The position numbers and the translations under genes were made by a program. The notes under the pieces were generated by a model, which ran no database searches, was not told the origin of the DNA, and saw only the letters and a program-made list of their open reading frames with translations. A stretch of DNA of 64,000 nucleotides from Aplectana chamaeleonis (Eukaryota > Nematoda > Chromadorea > Rhabditida > Cosmocercidae): positions 62,001 through 126,000 of the forward strand of contig JAPDOI010000364.1 of NCBI GenBank assembly GCA_029168955.1, in the 5' to 3' direction. Below are positions 45,189 through 55,266 of this stretch, one piece after another; the first letter of the stretch is position 1, and the number at the start of each line of letters is the position of its first letter.

Positions 45189-45739
45189 TATAGATGTTCC
45201 CTGTGCAGGGCTCCAGAGACTACGAAATTTGGCCTCAAAGGCAGTGTCCACGATAACATTCGTCTGTTTTTGTTTCGCCGGAAATCGAAAGATCGGGTCT
45301 TCATTGGAGCGATAGGGTCGAAAGAACGAACAAAAACGAGCCCCAAAGAGACAGCCTCTGGATCCCTGTACTTATTTAGGGCGATGAACACGTATATTAG
45401 GCCCTTTTTCAGTTTTTGTGCTATGTTGTTGACCTACGGTTAGGTGTTTAAGGTCATTTACCCTTCGCTCACATTTGCCAACTTGGTCTTCCATGTTCGA
45501 GAATTCGAAAAGGAAACGTTTTCTATGAAAAGCTCCTCTGCCACCGTGTAATTTCGCTACGTGATATTCGTCAGGAGCGTTCCAGTCGTAAATCAACGTG
45601 TCCTAGGATTTGATTTCTTCGCCTAATCCCGCCCAAGCCTAACGACTGGAATTCAACTAATCACTTTCTGTTGATAGCCAGTGACTTCTTTGAGTCGCTT
45701 ATTCTTTGATGGTCCGACGGCGAACACCGGTTGGTTCAG
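45189..45739. other. Unassigned DNA with a lone MITE end
   Basis: AGGCAGTGTCCACGATAAC at 45239-45257 matches the TTAA MITE terminus but no partner end was found. Nothing else is recognised. Confidence 0.4.
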
Positions 45740-46133
45740 CTTCATCCTCATGTCGGACCAGCCCAGCTTCTCGAGGTGAGTTCATTTACATGTTAGACGT
45801 CCTGGTAATATTTCTTCATCTGAATAGTGTTAACATTATTTGTATTCATCACATAATTTTGGCTGACTTACCTTTTGTTACACTGAGAACTGTGAATGAT
45901 GACTGATTTTTACGCTGAAAATATTGCAGTGTATATTTATTTTGTGTACTATCCTTCGGAAATCGGCGAAAATCCGTCGTCTATTCGCGCTATTTGCGAG
46001 TGTTTCGCTTATGAACCAGACCTTCCATATTCGGGGGTTCGATTTGAAGTTTCATTTGGTATTGTTCTTGTCATTCAATTAGGAAGCCGCGGCGCTGCTT
46101 GGCGCGGAATATGGCACACAGGAAAACGACGGA
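45740..46133 (+). CDS. Candidate two-exon piece of an unrecognised host gene
   Basis: Exon 1 (45740-45775) has the acceptor accggttggttcag and the consensus donor GAG/GTGAGT. It encodes LHPHVGPAQLLE in phase 0. Exon 2 follows the acceptor cattcaattag at 46082 and reads on in phase 0 as EAAALLGAEYGTQENDGV. A possible GTAATG donor lies at 46134, or the frame continues with MAIDRISCPVAEGGFL past 46300. An in-frame TAG just before the acceptor shows the frame does not run through the intron. The joined peptide is Ala/Leu/Glu-rich and helix-like. Two other frames of exon 1 are also open, so the frame rests on its match to exon 2. The function is unknown. Confidence 0.35.
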
Positions 46134-46390
46134 GTAATGGCCATCGATCGAATTTCGTGCCCAGTGGCTGAGGGCGGCTTCCTGATTGATTGGCACGGGC
46201 TTCTCGTTTTTCCCAATTTCTCGTTCCTTCCTACTCCTGTTTTTCCTTGGAAGGCGGAAACCCGAGGACTCAAGATATTCTCGCGCAGTTTGCCCAACTT
46301 ACCAAGCTTAACTTCTTTGGTCGTTTGTATTGGTCACAGGCGAGTTAATTTTAGCAAGAAACCCTTTTGTAGAGTGATGTTCTCAGTTAA

Positions 46391-46954
46391 AGGCAGCGTA
46401 CGCGCAGAAAACCGCACTTGTTTTTTTTTTCTTTTCAATCCAATGTTTAGTAGAGATAGTTAGCAAAGCTTGAGACCTCATTGCTGCGTATTCATAATGC
46501 TATAGCCTCTGGAAAACCGCTTCGTGGTCTGAAAAGGTGTTCTCCCAGTCGATCATCTAGCACGAGGAGCAGAAGCTCCACAACAGGCTCCGGCAATTCT
46601 AAAATTCCATATTCCTTATTTCGAGAAATCCTCGCGTTCAAACATGTGCATTGAAAGCTTCTTATTTTAAGAGAACTCTTGACAATAAAAAGGCTAAAGG
46701 AAATAATCAACCTAAGAAGCTAGAAGGGCTAAACCCTTTAAGACGTCCAGCTATTCCGACATTTGTGTAATACACAAGGCACACCGGACAGATGTGGAAA
46801 AAAAAGAAGCTGAATACTCGGGGATTTTCAAACCGGTTTTTCTTTGAAATTTGAGTGTTTTGAGTGGCCTTTTTGCGATATATCACAATCTGGTAGGCCT
46901 ACCTGCCCAAAATAGTGGAAAAATTCAACACGGTTTTTTGCGCTTACGCTGCCT
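46391..46954. mobile_element. TTAA-flanked MITE
   Basis: TTAA at 46387-46390 and 46955-46958, with ends AGGCAGCGTACGCGCAGAAA and, read inward, AGGCAGCGTAAGCGCAAAAA. It lies just after the open frame at 46083-46386. Confidence 0.9.
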
Positions 46955-47041
46955 TTAAGGATAGAGGGAAGAGGACGAGGGACAATTTTAGCTTATTTGT
47001 ACCCGAAGCCCCTTCTAAATTTCGAAGTTAGAGGCATCGTT

Positions 47042-47447
47042 CCCGCTGGAAATTAATTTCCATTTTTCGGGCTCAATTTCATTAATGAGCCCGGTAGACC
47101 ACACCGGTAAACTTCGGCACGTCAAAAACGTTGGGTTATGAGGTTGAAAGGGGTTAAAGATGAGGATCCGCCACCAGTTCTCACCAGTCATTTACCGCTT
47201 TCTCATAGAATGCTAATTCGACCGTCGAAAAACGTGAAAAACAGTTACGACACACACTCCACATGCAAAAAACTTCGAAAACGATTTTAGCGCGAAATAC
47301 AAATTCAATTTGCTAGTGTGTTCAGACTGACGTTCCTTCACAAATGAAGGTTTTTATGGGCCCTTCCGCAATTTCCTTCAATATAGAGGCCATGCTCACA
47401 CAAAAACATGAAAAAATAATATACGGTTTTGTGCGCGTACGATGCCT
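47042..47447. mobile_element. TTAA-family MITE, diverged
   Basis: The ends are AGGCATCGTTCCCGC and, read inward, AGGCATCGTACGCGCAC. The flanks TTAG and TTAC are each one change from TTAA. It is closest to the neighbouring copy at 46391-46954. Confidence 0.72.
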
Positions 47448-47726
47448 TTACCCTCGGAGCAGGTCGAGATTTTTATGTAGTGATAAACCCATGGGGATAG
47501 AGGTAGTGTTGAACTTCTCAGCGGTGTACTACACTTGATCGTAAGATAGCAGATAGGCACCGGAAAGTTCCCTGATCTATGTACATTCGGTGTGTCGTCG
47601 TTCTCCAGACGGGGGGCAGCCGCGTTGAATTCGGGGTTGCGCGTGTCGAGCGTGTGGCGCCTTCATGGTAAAAAATTGATCGATATGGTGCAGCGTATCA
47701 TTTGCCCCATGGCAGATCCTCCTCTG
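47448..47726. other. Unassigned DNA
   Basis: Nothing recognised; the 110-codon minus ORF at 47577-47909 runs into the AATAGCCGC repeat and is not a gene. Confidence 0.4.
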
Positions 47727-48234
47727 AGAATTTTGACCGAGAAATAGCCGCAAAATGCCTGCTTGCCGCGAAATAGCCGCCAAATAGTGCTCGCCGCTAA
47801 TTAGCCGAGAAATAGCCGCTAAATAATGCCCGCCGCAAAGTAGCCGCCAAATAATGCTCGCCGCGAAATAGCCGAGAAATAATGCTCTCCAGGTGGATAT
47901 ACGGCGCATTCCAGAGGCACTATTCTGATGTCAGCACCTCAGTCGGTTCAATTACCCAAGCTTGAGGTACATGAACCTCGTTCAGCCTCTGGAGGCCCCG
48001 CCCAACCGCTGGCGGCCTCAGATGGTGTCCCGGCGAGCCGGCGACAGTTGCGTCTTGGTCGCTTTTGTTCACTTCTAGTTATTTCCCGGGTATATCTCGG
48101 CTATTTCTCGGCTACTTCTTGTCCGGTTGGCGAGAAGCCGATAAATAGCCGCGATATAGCCGGCAAATAGCCCACCAGGAGCCGCTGCGGAGCGGTGGGC
48201 TATTTCGCGGCTATTTCGCGGTCAAAACTCTTAG
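47727..48234. mobile_element. Small TIR element built of GAAATAGCCGC units
   Basis: The left end, GAGAATTTTGACCGAGAAAT, and the right end read inward (AAGAGTTTTGACCGCGAAAT) are inverted repeats. Both run into repeated (C/G)GAAATAGCCGC words of about 17-21 bp, inverted between the two sides (47735-47890 and 48085-48222). The centre, 47890-48080, is single-copy. Superfamily unknown. Confidence 0.7.
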
Positions 48235-48304
48235 ACTCCTTCCTATTCTTTTCCCTTCCTTTCCTTTCCATTCTTTTCCTCATCTTATATGTTGTATTCC
48301 TACA

Positions 48305-48643
48305 AAAAAACAAGAATCTCGAAATTTTCGCCGTTTCTGCGCTTTCCTGAAATTACAACCAACCAGCATCGGAGATGAGCACAAATAAGCTGCGAAATAT
48401 CCAAATTTCAAACACGCACAACTATTAAAAAGTTATCAGGCAATTAAGGTGATGAGGAAAGATGATGGGAAGGAAAGAAAGGGATAAGAAAGATGAAGAA
48501 GGAGTGCTTACCATGGGGAAAATGAAACGCTGCGCCACATCGGTCGCCTTTTCCATGACGGCGCCACCCCAAACGCTCGACACTCGCAACTCCGGATTCG
48601 ACACGGCTGCCCACCGTCTAGAGAACGACGATATTGGACCAAC
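48305..48643 (-). CDS. Candidate host gene, one strong exon plus a following exon
   Basis: The main exon is 48512-48643 on the minus strand. The acceptor AAAATACAG precedes 48643. There are exactly 44 codons in phase 0, VGPISSFSRRWAAVSNPELR then VSSVWGGAVMEKATDVAQRF and IFPM, and a consensus donor ATG/GTAAGC follows. The next acceptor, GTTGTAATTTCAG, lies 165 bp further. After it the same phase reads ESAETAKISRFLFF from 48346; this exon's end is unclear (a GTAGGA near 48305, or the frame runs to a stop near 48205 in repeat sequence). Frame, phase and both splice sites agree, so coding is likely. The protein family is not recognised. An internal Met (MEKATD) could serve as start if the 48643 site is trans-spliced. 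Confidence 0.6.
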
Positions 48644-48753
48644 CTGTATTTTCGCACCCAAACAGAATTCCATTTATATACTTTGGAGAAAATGCTCGGC
48701 AACATTTTTTCGTTTTTACTGTCTTCAATCAGAATTTTCTTCCGGGTGCAAGT

Positions 48754-48891
48754 CTAGCTATCATGTGTAGAAGCTCCTGCAACTGTATTCTGCGATTTTT
48801 CTAATTCTTGGGCCAATAACTGCATGTTGTGAGGGATAATACTTTGCTTCATCTGCGATGCAAATTCGGACTTTTCTATCGAGAAATTCGT
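48754..48891 (-). CDS. Candidate last exon of a minus-strand host gene
   Basis: After a possible acceptor (ACTAGGTCAG, ending at 48892) the minus frame reads TNFSIEKSEFASQMKQSIIP, HNMQLLAQELEKSQ and NTVAGASTHDS, then TAG at 48754-48756. The charged, glutamine-rich and probably coiled-coil composition and the clean ending suggest a true C-terminus. It ends only 110 bp before the acceptor of the exon at 48643, in the same direction. That spacing is what a nematode operon (trans-spliced downstream gene) would show. The acceptor is not ideal, and the upstream exon was not identified. Confidence 0.45.
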   Translation of the reverse strand, partial: TNFSIEKSEFASQMKQSIIPHNMQLLAQELEKSQNTVAGASTHDS

Positions 48892-50309
48892 CTGACCTAG
48901 TCCAATTTTGGATGATAAAGGAGAATTGCTAGAATTTGTGGCTCCACCCCCTCGTAACCCATAATATCAGTAAGTTTTGTTGTGGTTGTGTAATAGCCAG
49001 GCAGGCGGGCGATGGCGTCAGCGTGAGGCGTAAGTACCCCTCGTTGTATTCGATTCGGTTCGCTGTTGTTGACTACGGTGTTGTTGTTTTTGCTGTTGAT
49101 CGCTTCCCTCATTTGAACGGAGATCACCCTCTGAGCTGCCTTGCTAAAAACTAGCGAAAACTACGTTAATTTCAAATAAATTTATTCTAGTGTTGATCTA
49201 GGGTCCAGAAGAAATCGTATATTCCAACTTGTTTTCAAAAACGTTTCATTTGCTCTTTTTCAAACCTTTTATGAGATTTTCGAATTTTCTGATGCTCCCA
49301 TATCTGTAGTTCCATTCTATCCTTTGAAGAGTGGTTGTTCTCTGTAGCCCCATTCTGTGGCTTGTAGCCAAATCCCCCGAAACCTGTCCCAGTTTTTTTT
49401 TTCAGGGCGATCAATCTCCAGTGTTATTTCTCCCAATAGGTCTGGATTTGCTCTGTAGTCGTCCTTGTATGAAAAGTTCAGTGCGCTGTTCCGTATTGAT
49501 TTCCAAGGATTGAATTACTGAATTTATTCGAGTACTTGCATTAGAAATTTTGTTTCAAATATCTAATTTGCTTCTTTCTATCAGCTAAACCTGAAAAATT
49601 ATATATTTCATCTGCCCTCGTAGGATAGCTAAAGAACGAATATATTTGACAGGGTAGGTGGTAGAAACAAGATTCGAAACAGGTTTGTTTGGTATATTTT
49701 ATGAGGGCTGGTTTTTCGCTCCGGCCCTCATTCCCCACCTGAGCGAAATTCATCCTGAATTCAAACTTTCCTTCCCTTCCATAGCTATAGTAGTTTGTTA
49801 AATCTTTCACACACAAATCAACTTTTCGGCCAACCCGGAATTTCAACGTCTTCCATCAAACTGAGGTGCGTTTTATACAGATGGGAGAGAGTTACTCTGA
49901 AACCGATCAAATCTTCATATACTTCCCTATACCTAAGACCGTTCTCGGCCACCAAAAACAATAAACTTACCGATTTATTCAAAAAAAGCGAAATTCGCGG
50001 TTTTCGGTCATGATTCCGCTCGAAGTGGTTCATTGGAGCTCAAGAGGATATATTTGGCCTCGGCATCGAGAGCTCCTTCCTTTGAAGGTACACATGTCTT
50101 ACCGCGGAACAGAGTATGCAAGAACTGTGCAAGCAATCGAATTTACGAAAGAAGAGCAATGTAATTTGAGAGCTCTACAATTTGAGAGCTCGCTACGTCC
50201 ACCTCTTCAGCTTTAATGATATAGGCTGCCTGTCAGGACGATTTATGCGACCGAGTACATTTACCTTTTTTTTGCAAAATTTTGAATTTTCCATTTTCGA
50301 ATATTTCAG
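48892..50309. other. Mixed region with weak exon signals
   Basis: Plus-strand donor-like sites GTAAGTTTTG (48971) and GTAAGTACCC (49030) occur without a confident exon. The minus frame across them reads VLTPHADAIARLPGYYTTTT and may itself be coding or an old repeat. At 49405 a long-T acceptor (ten T then CAG) starts a 35-codon frame GDQSPVLFLPIGLDLL... to a stop at 49511, a possible last exon. Minus ORFs 49541-49846 and 49818-50033 and the plus ORF 50010-50219 are unassigned. Confidence 0.3.
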
Positions 50310-50377
50310 CCGGTTTTGAAGCCACAAAGCTCATTCTATTGAGATTTGCGGACAGTAACAGTGTTTCAGGAAACGTG
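50310..50377 (+). CDS. Candidate internal exon
   Basis: The acceptor tcgaatatttcag ends at 50309. In phase 1 the frame reads GFEATKLILLRFADSNSVSG followed by NV. A GTAGAT donor at 50378 leaves phase 0, and the frame closes at a TGA shortly after. It could splice in frame to the phase-0 acceptor at 56039. The donor is mediocre. No family is recognised. Confidence 0.3.
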
Positions 50378-51889
50378 GTAGATTGAACCCAAAGAAATTT
50401 TAGGCCGCAATCATAATTATCACAATTTTAGTCCATTGCTGATTAGATACTCTGTCGATAAACGCGGAAATCCGAATAAAAGTGTCAAACACTACAAGCC
50501 CGCAAGAGGTGGCATTTGGGCTCCGTATACATTAATAGTTGAAAAAATCAAAACATTCGTCATCTTTATTCCAAGCGGCTTGCAAAACTCCGAATGTTAC
50601 CCAGAGACACATTTAGTTTACTACGAGATCAGCAAGTAAACGTCGTTGGACGGAACCGGGGAAACGCGTAATAAATGGGTCCAAGTATTGGAAAGTTGAT
50701 GTTAAGACTTCCTTTTTTTAGTACGTTGGAAACATACATTGCCGCTCATATGTTTTGGTCAGAATGCGTGTGGCAACGCTCTCCAGCGATTAAGGCTCGT
50801 TTTCGGAAACTCCCCTCAAATTCTCTTTTTTTTCCAGATCTAGAAATGTATTAAAGGTCCTGTTGAACAGAGCTGTCAAACGATATACGAATTGCCAGGG
50901 CTCAAGTTTAATAAGACAAGTTTTAAACGGAAAATTTAGGTTACCATGCAGTATACAAATACAGTATGCAGCTGCACGACAGTATACCTCCTCACCTTAG
51001 TCATAGACTAGCGAGACCTAGCGAAGTTTTCGCTCAAGAAAACTTTCAGGTGCGCTAGCTTCCTGAGGCAGATTATTCTGACAAAACGGTGTTGACTGCT
51101 GTCCGTCTATCCGAAAGTTGCTGTCCGTATGAACTCTCCTGAGCAGAGCGGGCTGCCACACATTTACAGCAGGGTGTCGGGTATGAAAATGTGGGATTTA
51201 ATTGCAAAACATAAGAAGCCAGCGGTAGATTGTCGGTGGCTACCGGCATCTTATTTACGACCCCTTCCGTCTGTAATGCACCCAAGCTATTATTCTCGCT
51301 TCACCATCCCTGTCATGTTAAGAAAAAAGCACTTGCATACTAGATATGGTTTCCCTTGTTGACCAACACCATGCCTTTGTTCTCAGAAAATGAAATATGT
51401 CCGTGGATGTTTATGTCTTTGTGAAGCAGATTTTGATAAGATCAGACTTTCAACAAAAATAAAACTGGTTTATGGAAGTTAGTGAATCAAAATGACTGAG
51501 CGGTTGTATTGAGTGACGAACAGAGAAGATGCGGAAGTGGAGCTGCTGCTTATTTCGTCAGAGTGGCGAGGAAGTGTCCCCAGAGTTTCGCGTACTCCTC
51601 AAAACGCGTTGCACGCTTCTCAAGATACCCTTCATTTCCAAGCTACTCGCAGTCGTATTATCTCAATCGTAAATGCGCAGCGGTTGTTCTTCGAGAAATT
51701 CAGCCATGAAAATGAAGATATTATTCTCAAAACCGCACCGCTTTCATGATAGTGATGCAGAAAGTGCGAGTAGCGGGGAAATGGAGGTTACATGATTCCC
51801 TATCTGTTTTCTTCGCTACACAAAGGCTAAGATTCCGCATGAAAAATTGACAAAATCTCGCTGTTTCAATTCTACTTTCTTCATGACGT
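50378..51889. other. Unassigned DNA
   Basis: No recognised gene or repeat. ORFs of 60-78 codons on both strands (for example 51129-51362 and 51509-51749) lack motifs. Confidence 0.4.
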
Positions 51890-53704
51890 CCTGCACACTT
51901 CCACTGCGGCCCTGCTAACTTTCTATGACGTCCTGCACATTCCCACCTGGGTCCTGAACACATTTCACGACGTACTGCACACCCTTACTGGGGTACTGCA
52001 CCCATTCCATGAAGTCCTGCACATTCTTACTGGGGACCTGCGCACTTTCTATGATGTCCTGCACACTTCCACTGGGGTCCTGCACACTTTCTATGACGTC
52101 CTGCACACTCCCATTTGGGTCCTGCACAATTTCTATGACGTCCTGCACACTCCCATTTGGGTCCTGCACACTCCCACTAGGGTCCTGCACACTTTCTACG
52201 ACGTTCTGCGCATCCCCACTGTGGTCCTGCACACTTTCTACGACGCTCTGCTCACTCCCACTGTGGTCCTGCACGCTTTCTATGACGTCCTGCACACTCC
52301 CATTTGGGTCCTGCACACTCCCACTGGGGTCCTGCACCCTTTCTACGGCGTTTTGCGCATCCCCACTGTGGTCCTGCACACTTTTTATGACGTCCTGTAC
52401 ACTCCTATTTGGGTCCTGCACACTTTCTATGACGTCCTGTACACTCCTATTTGGGTCCTGCACACTTTGTGTGAAGTCCTGCACACTTCCACTGGGGTCC
52501 TGCACACTTTCTATGACGTCCTTCATACTCTCACTTAGGTCCTGCACACTTTTTATGACGTCCTGTGCACTCCTATATGGGTTCTGCACACTCCCACTGA
52601 GGTCCTGCACACTTTATACGACGTTCTGCACACTCCCACTGCGGTCCTGCACACTTTTTATGACGTCCTGCACACTCCCATTTGGGTCCTGCACACTCCC
52701 ACAGGGTTCCTGCACACTTTCTACGACGTTCTGCACACTCTCACTGCGGTCCTGCACACTTTTTACGACGTCCTGCACACTCTCACCGGGGTCCTGCACA
52801 CTTTTTATGACGTCCTGTACACTCCTATTTGGGTCCTGCACACTTTGTGTGAAGTCCTGCACACTTCCACTGGGGTCCTGCACACTTTCTATGACGTCCT
52901 TCATACTCTCACTTAGGTCCTGCACACTTTTTATGACGTCCTGTGCACTCCTATATGGGTTCTGCACACTCCCACTGAGGTCCTGCACACTTTATACGAC
53001 GTTCTGCACACTCCCACTGCGGTCCTGCGCACTTTCTACCACGTTCTGCACACTCCCATTGTGGTCCTGCACACTTTCTATGACGTCCTGCACACTCCCA
53101 CTGGGGTTCTGCACCCTTTCTACGACGATCTGCACACTCCCACTGTGGTCCTGCACACTTTCTATGACGTCCTGCCCACTCCCATTTGGGTCCTGCACAC
53201 TCCCTCTGGGGTCCTGCACCCTTTCTACGGCGTTTTGCGCATCCCCACTGTGGTCCTGCACACTTTCTACGACGTTCTGCGCATCCCCTCTGTGGTCCTG
53301 CACACTTTCTACGACGTTCTGCACACTCCCAATGGGGTCCTGCACACTTTTTACGACGTCCTGCACACTCTCACCGGGGTCCTGCACACTTTTTATGACG
53401 TCCTGCACACTCCCACAGGGGTCCTGCACACTTTCTACGACGTTCTGCACACTCCCACTGCGGTCCTGCACACTTTTTACGACGTCCTGCACACTCTCAC
53501 CGGGGTCCTGCACGCTTTTTATCACGTCCTGTACACTCCTATTTGGGTCCTGCACACTTTCTATGAAGTCCTGCACACTTCCACTGGGGTCCTGCACACT
53601 TTCTATGACGTCCTTCATACTCTCACTTAGGTCCTGCACACTTTTTACGACGTCCTGTGCACTCCTATATGGGTCCTGCACACTCCCACTGAGGTCCTGC
53701 ACAC
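51890..53704. repeat. 42-bp (2 x 21) tandem array, about 43 copies, resuming after a hAT
   Basis: The unit is two 21-bp halves: GTCCTGCACACTTTCTATGA(C) and GTCCTGCACACTCCCACTGG(G). GACGTCC replaces the palindromic GACGTCA of the 25-28 kb array. Longer blocks of about 378 bp repeat with few changes (for example 52420-52640 against 52800-53020 and 53520-53700). The array is cut by the hAT at 53705-54814 and continues at 54815-54857. Open frames of up to 575 codons result from the multiple-of-three period. Confidence 0.95.
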
Positions 53705-54814
53705 CAGGGCTGTGCGTTATAACGTTAACGTGTTAACGCATTAACGTGTTAACGCGGTTTTGTCAGAAAAATTAGCGATTAACGCTTAACGAAAAAGTCC
53801 TAAAATCACGTTAATTTGAGTTCGTTAATTGCAGTAAAATTATGGCACTGATAGATCTGCTTCAATGGCAGATTCAAAATGTGGGGCCGCGCACGTCGTG
53901 TCGGCTTGCGGCGTGGTCAATTTTCGGCTGCTGTGGAATATATCGCTGACCTCAATGTGTCCCATTTCATTGTCAATCTATTTTAGTTATTTCTTCCCAA
54001 TACCGAAGAATTTGAACTCGTGTTCCAAAAAAGGAAATGTGAGGCTTGATCTACCACTCTACGGTTGAGTAAGCTATCAAATGAGGGTCGGGAGCGGGGA
54101 TTGAATGCCACACACTTTCTAACAAGCGGCACACGCTCTGTATGCAATGGAGTGCACCACGTGACGCATACTCCACAAGAAGCTCTACTCAGTTTCTACC
54201 ACGCGTCGCACGTTCTACAGAAAGTGCTAATGCCTTTTTAGGACGCGACGCACGCCCCGAGGCCTCTTTCAGAGTTCTATCGAGATCGCGTCGCACGTCG
54301 ATCTGCATTCAAAACATGCCATCGCGGCTATCAGCCATCGCACTTTGAAAGAGGCCTAATGAGTTTCTAAGACTTCCTAGGATTTTTCACAACGCCCTGC
54401 TGACGCCATCTGAGCGCTCATCCACTTTCCACGACGTCCTGACGTCGTCATCTGAAGCCCCATCCATTTTCCACGACGTCATGATGACGTCATATGAAAC
54501 CCTACCCATCCTTAACGACGTCCTGACGACGTCATCTGGAGCCCTAGCTACATATTTCCCATGAGGCCATGCCTACGGCTTCTGGAGCCCGACTGCTTTC
54601 CACGAAGTCCTGCTGACGTCACTAGAAGGCGTATGTTATTTTTCTGGGACCTCTGGTGATTTATAGATTTTCGTTCTGGTCTAGTAATGTTTTGAAAATT
54701 TTTAACGAAGTGCAAAATTAACGTGTTAACGCATTAACGGGTTAGCGCGGTTTTCTCTCGAAAATTAACGATTAACGCTTAACGAAAAAATATTGCTCAT
54801 AACGCACACCCCTG
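53705..54814. mobile_element. hAT element, non-autonomous, inserted in the 42-bp array
   Basis: The ends are CAGGGCTGTGCGTTATAACG and, read inward, CAGGGGTGTGCGTTATGAGC. The flanks CTGCACAC and CTACACAC are a 7-of-8 target duplication and are themselves array sequence, so the array was present before the insertion. It is homologous to 13213-16691 at both ends. The interior at 54370-54620 has about five degenerate units with TTTCCACGACGTCCTGA and GACGTCATCTGA words, intermediate between the two large 42-bp arrays. A 96-bp Harbinger-like MITE is nested at 54261-54356. Confidence 0.92.
54261..54356. mobile_element. 96-bp PIF/Harbinger-like MITE
   Basis: The ends are GGCCTCTTTCAGAGTTCTAT and, read inward, GGCCTCTTTCAAAGTGCGAT, with GCGTCGC words inside. 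The right flank is TAA and the left flank CGA, so the duplication is not preserved. It is a minimal relative of 41983-43470. Confidence 0.78.
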
Positions 54815-54857
54815 CTACACACTATCGATAACGTCCTGCACACTCCTCAAACCCTGG

Positions 54858-55123
54858 CGCTTCTGAACGGCGTCCCATCCACCACTACTAAATACCTGTC
54901 GCCTTGATTAGAGCTTAGCCTTTCTAGCGCTAGACGACTCACAGTTGTCATGACCCAAGGCCAAAAGTGCGCCCCACGGAGACAAACTCGGTTGCCCCGA
55001 GGCGCGCAAGAGGTGACTCAGGCTGTTTTTTCGTAATCGATGGATGTCCCACTCACCCAAATGTTGGTACCATTTCATCCCTGTTTTGATCGGCCATTCC
55101 GGTGATCCACCGGAAAACGCAAT
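54858..55123. other. Unassigned DNA
   Basis: A short stretch between the end of the 42-bp array and the CATA microsatellite. No gene is recognised. Confidence 0.4.
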
Positions 55124-55240
55124 TACACACACATACATACATACACACATACATACATACATACATACATACATACATACATACATACATACATACATAC
55201 ATACATGCATGCATGCATGCATGCATACATACATACAAAC
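55124..55240. repeat. (CATA)n/(CATG)n microsatellite
   Basis: About 28 tetranucleotide units, CATA then a short CATG stretch then CATA. ORFs rich in YIHT or MYVC cross it and are not genes. Confidence 0.97.
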
Positions 55241-55266
55241 ATCGGGACATAACTGCTTTAAGTATA

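Noticed and set aside
51915..53736. A 575-codon plus ORF and 231-236-codon minus ORFs of SCTLPLGSCTLS and VQDPSGSVQD type
   Set aside because: Same effect of a multiple-of-three tandem period, with open frames on both strands at once and no start context or splice signals.
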